Positions 21,977 to 25,029 of a stretch of 25,029 nt of DNA are shown here, in pieces. Numbering within the stretch: the first letter of the stretch is position 1; each line of letters begins with the position of its first letter. The notes under the pieces were generated by a model. It was given only the letters and a program-made list of their open reading frames with translations. It had not been told where the DNA came from and searched no databases. The position numbers and the translations under genes are program-made. The DNA comes from Methanomicrobiales archaeon (GTDB taxonomy: Archaea; Halobacteriota; Methanomicrobia; Methanomicrobiales; Methanomicrobiaceae). The stretch covers positions 1 through 25,029 of the forward strand of contig JAAYIO010000105.1 in NCBI GenBank assembly GCA_012523385.1, written 5' to 3'.

Positions 21977-22825
21977 TCAACGCCGTCCATCGATAAAACG
22001 TCTGACAAATAACTCAGTATTGGAATACTCCTGCTGTTTATACGGAGTCCCCACATGGAATACCTCGCGTTTTTCCCGGTATACCACACCTAAGGCGATT
22101 TTTCCTGAAGTGGTATACGGGTATTCCCGCACAAGACGACATGCTGCATCAAAATCTTCTGGGTCATGATCGTCCGGAATATACGTCTGTTCATCATATT
22201 CTTTGGTTTTATTCATGAAGGTTGCACAAATCTGAAGGATATCAATGCAAGAAAAACCAGAGTGTTTTATTCCGGCATAAATCAGCTCTGTCAACTCTTT
22301 CTGACGCTGGGTGTATCCCCGGGCAACAAAACTGCACCCGGCTGAAAGGAGCAGTGACAGTGGGTTAAAGGAAATTTCGGTACTTTCATAGGGATTTGAT
22401 TTTCCGTGATATCCCGTGGGCGATGTGGGCGTCACCTGCCCCCCGGTCAACCCATATACCCGATTATTATGCACAAGGACGGTCATATTCACATTCCGTT
22501 TTGCCGCAAACAAAAGATGTGCAATACCCTCGGCATACGTGTCACCATCCCCTAAACAACAGATTACATGCAAATCGGGATTTGTCATACAGATGCCCGT
22601 TGCAAAAGAGACCGCCCTCCCATGGAGGGTGTAGAGTGAATTGATATTCAGGTAATCAGCCATCTTTGCATGACACCCAATCCCTGCAACAAGAACGATC
22701 ATTTCACGAGGAATGCCCTCACTCTCCAGGCGAAGAATGACATCTTTTATTGCATGCTGGATGGCAAAATTACCGCATCCGGGACACCACGTATTCTGCG
22801 CATCAGTGATCAGCTGTTGTGTCAT
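21977..22825 (-). CDS. 2-Oxoacid:ferredoxin oxidoreductase, beta (TPP-binding) subunit
   Basis: 282 residues. The N-terminal CPGCGNFAI (C14, C17) and AGIGCHAKM (C51) supply ligands of the single [4Fe-4S] cluster seen in two-subunit enzymes. TPP/Mg binding is by GDGD (92-95), N120 and GLTGGQ (125-130). With the alpha subunit it oxidatively decarboxylates a 2-oxoacid to acyl-CoA and reduces ferredoxin, or works in reverse in CO2 fixation. The substrate cannot be read from sequence; 2-oxoglutarate (KorB) is the closest impression. The ATG overlaps the alpha-subunit stop by four bases. Confidence 0.92.
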   Translation of the reverse strand: MTQQLITDAQNTWCPGCGNFAIQHAIKDVILRLESEGIPREMIVLVAGIGCHAKMADYLNINSLYTLHGRAVSFATGICMTNPDLHVICCLGDGDTYAEGIAHLLFAAKRNVNMTVLVHNNRVYGLTGGQVTPTSPTGYHGKSNPYESTEISFNPLSLLLSAGCSFVARGYTQRQKELTELIYAGIKHSGFSCIDILQICATFMNKTKEYDEQTYIPDDHDPEDFDAACRLVREYPYTTSGKIALGVVYREKREVFHVGTPYKQQEYSNTELFVRRFIDGRR

Positions 22826-24477
22826 TTAATACGCCCCCGCAGGTTTTCTATCAATTGATCGATGGTACAGGGTCTTCCGTCAAACCGCGGTAATCTGATA
22901 TTAATGGAAATACCATGCGCTTCACAGATATCTGCCAGTTGTCCGGAATAGTTATCCTCCAAAAGAAATGTCATAGCCGAATCCTTGACCGCAGCGTGCA
23001 TCTCCTGTTCAGGAAACGGATGTATCACAATCGGTTGTATAGATTTAATTCCCAGAGTCTGTGCTGCTTCACGGCATAACGGAGCATTTGAGCCCCAGGA
23101 AATCAGGCACACGTCTGAATCAGCGTTGCCCGAAATGTGAACCGGATTCAGCTGGGAAACTGCCTCTTCCATAAATCTAATCTTTTTCATCTGTTTCAGA
23201 GTCATTGCTGATATCGGCGCCGCTTCATCAACGGACATGCCGCGTTCATCATGCGACTTGCTGTTTCCTTTGATCACAGCCCCGGAAAGGGGAGGGGAGG
23301 CATAGGGAGAGATGCCATCATCCGTGTCCTGATACCGTCGATATTCTTCCCTGACCTCTGTGACAAGAACCGAATCGGGCGGATGTGCCTGCAAAAATTC
23401 CGGAGGAACGGTGTACAATCCCTCTGCCAGCGTTTTGTCCGTCATGAGAATGGAGGGCACCTGAAATTGCCAGGACAACGACAATGCATGACCGGCCCAT
23501 TCAAATGCCTGTTGGGAATCTCCGGGAGCGAAAACAAACCGGGGAAAATCGCCATGACCTGCATGAATGGCAAAATGAAGATCAGACTGCGCAGTGTACG
23601 TAGGAGTGCCCGTTGATGGGCCACTCCTTTGCGCAAGAATGACGGTGAGAGGAATTTCCGCCATGCCCGCCATGGAAAGGGCCTCGGTCATCAAACAAAA
23701 GCCACCTCCGGATGTGCCAACAGCAGCTTTTGCCCCTGCATATGCCATTCCTTCCGCGATGGTGATGACCGCAATTTCACTTTCCGGGTGAAAAACCTGT
23801 ATGCCTGTCTCATGCGAAGAGGCCGCCAGAAAATGGAGGATTCCGCTTGAAGGGCTCATCGGATATGCAATATATCCATTCAATCCCGCAGAGAGCAAAC
23901 CAAGGGATACCGCCTCATTTCCCGAGATGAGAATTCCCGGAGACTCCCCAATCCGCCGCAATTCTTTCTTTTCCGCCTGCAGCTGAAATGCAGCCCGGGC
24001 GATATCAAGATTCTTTTCGGTTGATTTGCGCATTTCATGCGTTATGATGGACGCGATAGCATCCCATTCCATCCCAAGGGCAGATGCCAGTGCGCCAATC
24101 ATTGCCGTATTTTCCATGATGGCAAGTCCCTTATTCTGCTCAACAATCGTCTTGAGAGGCACTCCTGAACCGGTATCTGATTGTACGGTATCCGAATTAT
24201 AGATGATCAGGGCATCAGGCTTGCACTTAGTTTGATGACGCCGAAGTGTGGTCGGGTCCATCGCCAGAAGAATATCAATCTCAGAGCGATACGCACCAAC
24301 CGGGTGGGTGCATGCACGGATCATAGAAAAATTATGTCCGCCACGAATCAGTGACGGATAATCATAATACATATACACATAATATCCCAGGCTGGTGAAG
24401 ATGCGGGCAATTATCTGGCCTGCAACGTTTATTCCATCCCCTGCCTTTCCGCCGATTAAAACAGAGCACTCATTCAT
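22822..24477 (-). CDS. 2-Oxoacid:ferredoxin oxidoreductase, fused gamma-alpha subunit
   Basis: 551 residues. Residues 1 to about 175 are the gamma (CoA-proximal) domain, with GGKAGDGINVAGQIIARI and YDYPSLIRGGHNFSMIR. The alpha domain follows from about 180, with AYPMSPSSGILHFLA (the YPITPST-like TPP/substrate motif), FHPESEIAVITIAEGMAYAGAKAAVGTSGGGFCLM and QRSGPSTGTPTYTAQSDL. The C-terminal domain resembles transketolase C. The gamma-alpha fusion defines the two-subunit class; no delta (2x[4Fe-4S]) subunit is adjacent, so free ferredoxin must accept electrons from the beta-subunit cluster. GAGAGATGA lies upstream of ATG 24477, and a 21-base palindrome lies further upstream. Confidence 0.92.
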   Translation of the reverse strand: MNECSVLIGGKAGDGINVAGQIIARIFTSLGYYVYMYYDYPSLIRGGHNFSMIRACTHPVGAYRSEIDILLAMDPTTLRRHQTKCKPDALIIYNSDTVQSDTGSGVPLKTIVEQNKGLAIMENTAMIGALASALGMEWDAIASIITHEMRKSTEKNLDIARAAFQLQAEKKELRRIGESPGILISGNEAVSLGLLSAGLNGYIAYPMSPSSGILHFLAASSHETGIQVFHPESEIAVITIAEGMAYAGAKAAVGTSGGGFCLMTEALSMAGMAEIPLTVILAQRSGPSTGTPTYTAQSDLHFAIHAGHGDFPRFVFAPGDSQQAFEWAGHALSLSWQFQVPSILMTDKTLAEGLYTVPPEFLQAHPPDSVLVTEVREEYRRYQDTDDGISPYASPPLSGAVIKGNSKSHDERGMSVDEAAPISAMTLKQMKKIRFMEEAVSQLNPVHISGNADSDVCLISWGSNAPLCREAAQTLGIKSIQPIVIHPFPEQEMHAAVKDSAMTFLLEDNYSGQLADICEAHGISINIRLPRFDGRPCTIDQLIENLRGRIK

Positions 24478-24526
24478 AGACAGTCATCTCTCTGAGACTG
24501 CATGGCGTGAAAAAATAGATAATGGT

Positions 24527-24547
24527 TGCGTATTTCATAAATACGCA
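24527..24547. promoter_or_regulatory. 21-base palindrome upstream of the oxidoreductase operon (possible operator)
   Basis: TGCGTATTT (24527-24535) and AAATACGCA (24539-24547) are perfect inverted arms around CAT. It lies just upstream of the TATA-like element, 50-70 bases before ATG 24477, a typical place for an archaeal activator or repressor site. Confidence 0.5.
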
Positions 24548-24847
24548 TCACTGTACAATTACCGAAATCTTCTCATCACAACGATTTTTCCTGAATTGAG
24601 GGGAAAAATGCGGAGATTCCTGTCCCTGAGAGAGACTTTATACCGTAGCCACTGTCTTGAAAGCAGCCAAAACCAAGATGGTAACCTAATTCCATATTCA
24701 GAAAAAATACGCCCACACAGCAGTTTTAGTAAATTCTTATCCTTTAGAGAAAAAGCGAATTTCATCCTCCGTGCAAATAATTTTCAGAGCATTTCTCCTG
24801 AAAACTATAGCTTCATACCACACACACGCCAGAGATATCCGATAGAG

Positions 24848-24855
24848 TTAAATAC
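24848..24855 (+). promoter_or_regulatory. Probable TATA box for the lipoprotein gene
   Basis: TTAAATAC is centred about 25 bases before ATG 24877. With no good ribosome-binding site before the ATG, a leaderless transcript is likely. Confidence 0.4.
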
Positions 24856-24876
24856 CGTTTTTCCATATGAAATGAT

Positions 24877-25029
24877 ATGATGAAAAAGGGAACAATTGTT
24901 TTGATCACTCTTGTAATCGGCATGGTATGTATCGCCGGATGCACCTCAGATACCGGAGGGACAACGCCCACACTCACACCCGTTCCGGGAGAAACAGCGG
25001 TTGCAACAACTCAGCAGTCACCCGACCTC
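24877..25029 (+). CDS. Secreted lipoprotein, N-terminal part (runs off window)
   Basis: 51 residues are visible and the frame is open to the last base. MMKKGTIVLITLVIGMVCIAGCTSD is a lipoprotein signal peptide: a basic N-terminus, a hydrophobic core and the lipobox IAGC with the modifiable cysteine at 22. A Thr/Pro/Ser-rich linker follows (GGTTPTLTPVPGET), common after the anchor in methanogen lipoproteins such as substrate-binding or redox proteins. The functional domain is outside the window. ATG 24880 is an equally possible start. Confidence 0.85.
   Translation, partial: MMKKGTIVLITLVIGMVCIAGCTSDTGGTTPTLTPVPGETAVATTQQSPDL

Larger units (their letters stand above)
24478..24876. other. 399-base region without a convincing gene
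   Basis: It holds the promoter side of the oxidoreductase operon (palindrome at 24527-24547, TATA-like ATTATCTATTTTTTC near 24510-24524 on the minus strand) and the lipoprotein TATA box at 24848-24855. A plus-strand frame of 90 codons (24608-24880) has a GAGGGG ribosome-binding-like site and overlaps the lipoprotein start, but its composition (Ser, Arg, Asn and Phe rich) and lack of any recognisable motif argue against a real protein. Confidence 0.5.

Noticed and set aside
24559..24765. 68-codon minus-strand frame with two similar segments (SLKDKNLLKLL and SLRDRNLRIFP)
   Set aside because: The similarity is short and degenerate (about 12 of 17 bases in DNA), and I could not link it to any family or mobile element.
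1..25029. Mobile element, prophage, CRISPR-Cas or defence island
   Set aside because: No transposase, integrase, nuclease-helicase pair, cas gene or repeat array is visible. The gene content is housekeeping throughout, with no abrupt change that I can see by eye.

Overview
The window is an ordinary-density chromosomal segment of a methanogenic archaeon. Its gene content is archaeal throughout: L44e, S27e, aIF2-alpha, Nop10, PriS, GINS, Elp3, G1P dehydrogenase, geranylgeranyl reductase and an archaeal-type ProRS with a C-terminal tyrosine. The protein sequences look most like Methanomicrobiales; that last placement is an impression from memory, not a search. TATA boxes (TTTATATA-like) lie 25-30 bases before several start codons, Shine-Dalgarno motifs of the GGAGGTGA type precede others, and T-runs follow several genes. 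I see no transposase, integrase, CRISPR array or phage gene.

Layout. Positions 1-1580 (+): the end of a gene with a possible Roadblock-like domain, then a MinD-type ATPase overlapping a 69-residue bitopic coiled-coil protein. Positions 1629-2584 (+): tRNA-Pro(GGG) and, 20 bases later, a DUF89 phosphatase-like gene with no visible promoter of its own. Positions 2578-5446 (-): a TPR protein, an M50 membrane protease with a PDZ domain, and RNase HII. Position 5502 onward (+): a TrkA-type K+ channel regulator divergent from RNase HII, the two apparently sharing one TATA box. Positions 6159-7521 (-): geranylgeranyl reductase overlapping a 59-residue ferredoxin. Positions 7522-8136 hold no convincing gene but one compact candidate RNA fold.

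Positions 8137-15185 (-) form a tightly packed replication/translation cluster. In transcription order it reads UPF0058, Elp3, PriS, GINS, L44e, S27e, aIF2-alpha, Nop10, PAC2-family protein and an endonuclease Q-like PHP protein. The PriS-GINS-L44e-S27e-aIF2-alpha-Nop10 core is a known conserved archaeal neighbourhood; Elp3 upstream and EndoQ downstream extend it here to tRNA modification and repair of deaminated DNA.

Positions 15240-20524: an ADP-ribosylglycohydrolase (+), then UPF0179 and G1P dehydrogenase (-), then divergently DUF63, a SpoIIM-like membrane protein and ProRS (+). G1P dehydrogenase (backbone stereochemistry) and geranylgeranyl reductase (chain saturation) are both archaeal membrane-lipid enzymes. 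Positions 20759-24477 (-): pyruvoyl arginine decarboxylase, ferritin, and a two-subunit 2-oxoacid:ferredoxin oxidoreductase. The window ends inside a lipoprotein gene (+).

The observations most worth a second look are the MinD/bitopic-protein pair, two divergent-promoter architectures (one shared TATA box, and one pair of interlocked promoters), the internally duplicated eight-cysteine UPF0179 protein coupled to egsA, the extended replication-translation-repair cluster, palindromes upstream of the oxidoreductase and pdaD genes, and two possible structured RNAs in gene-free stretches. I did not find an unmistakable new multi-gene defence or mobile system.
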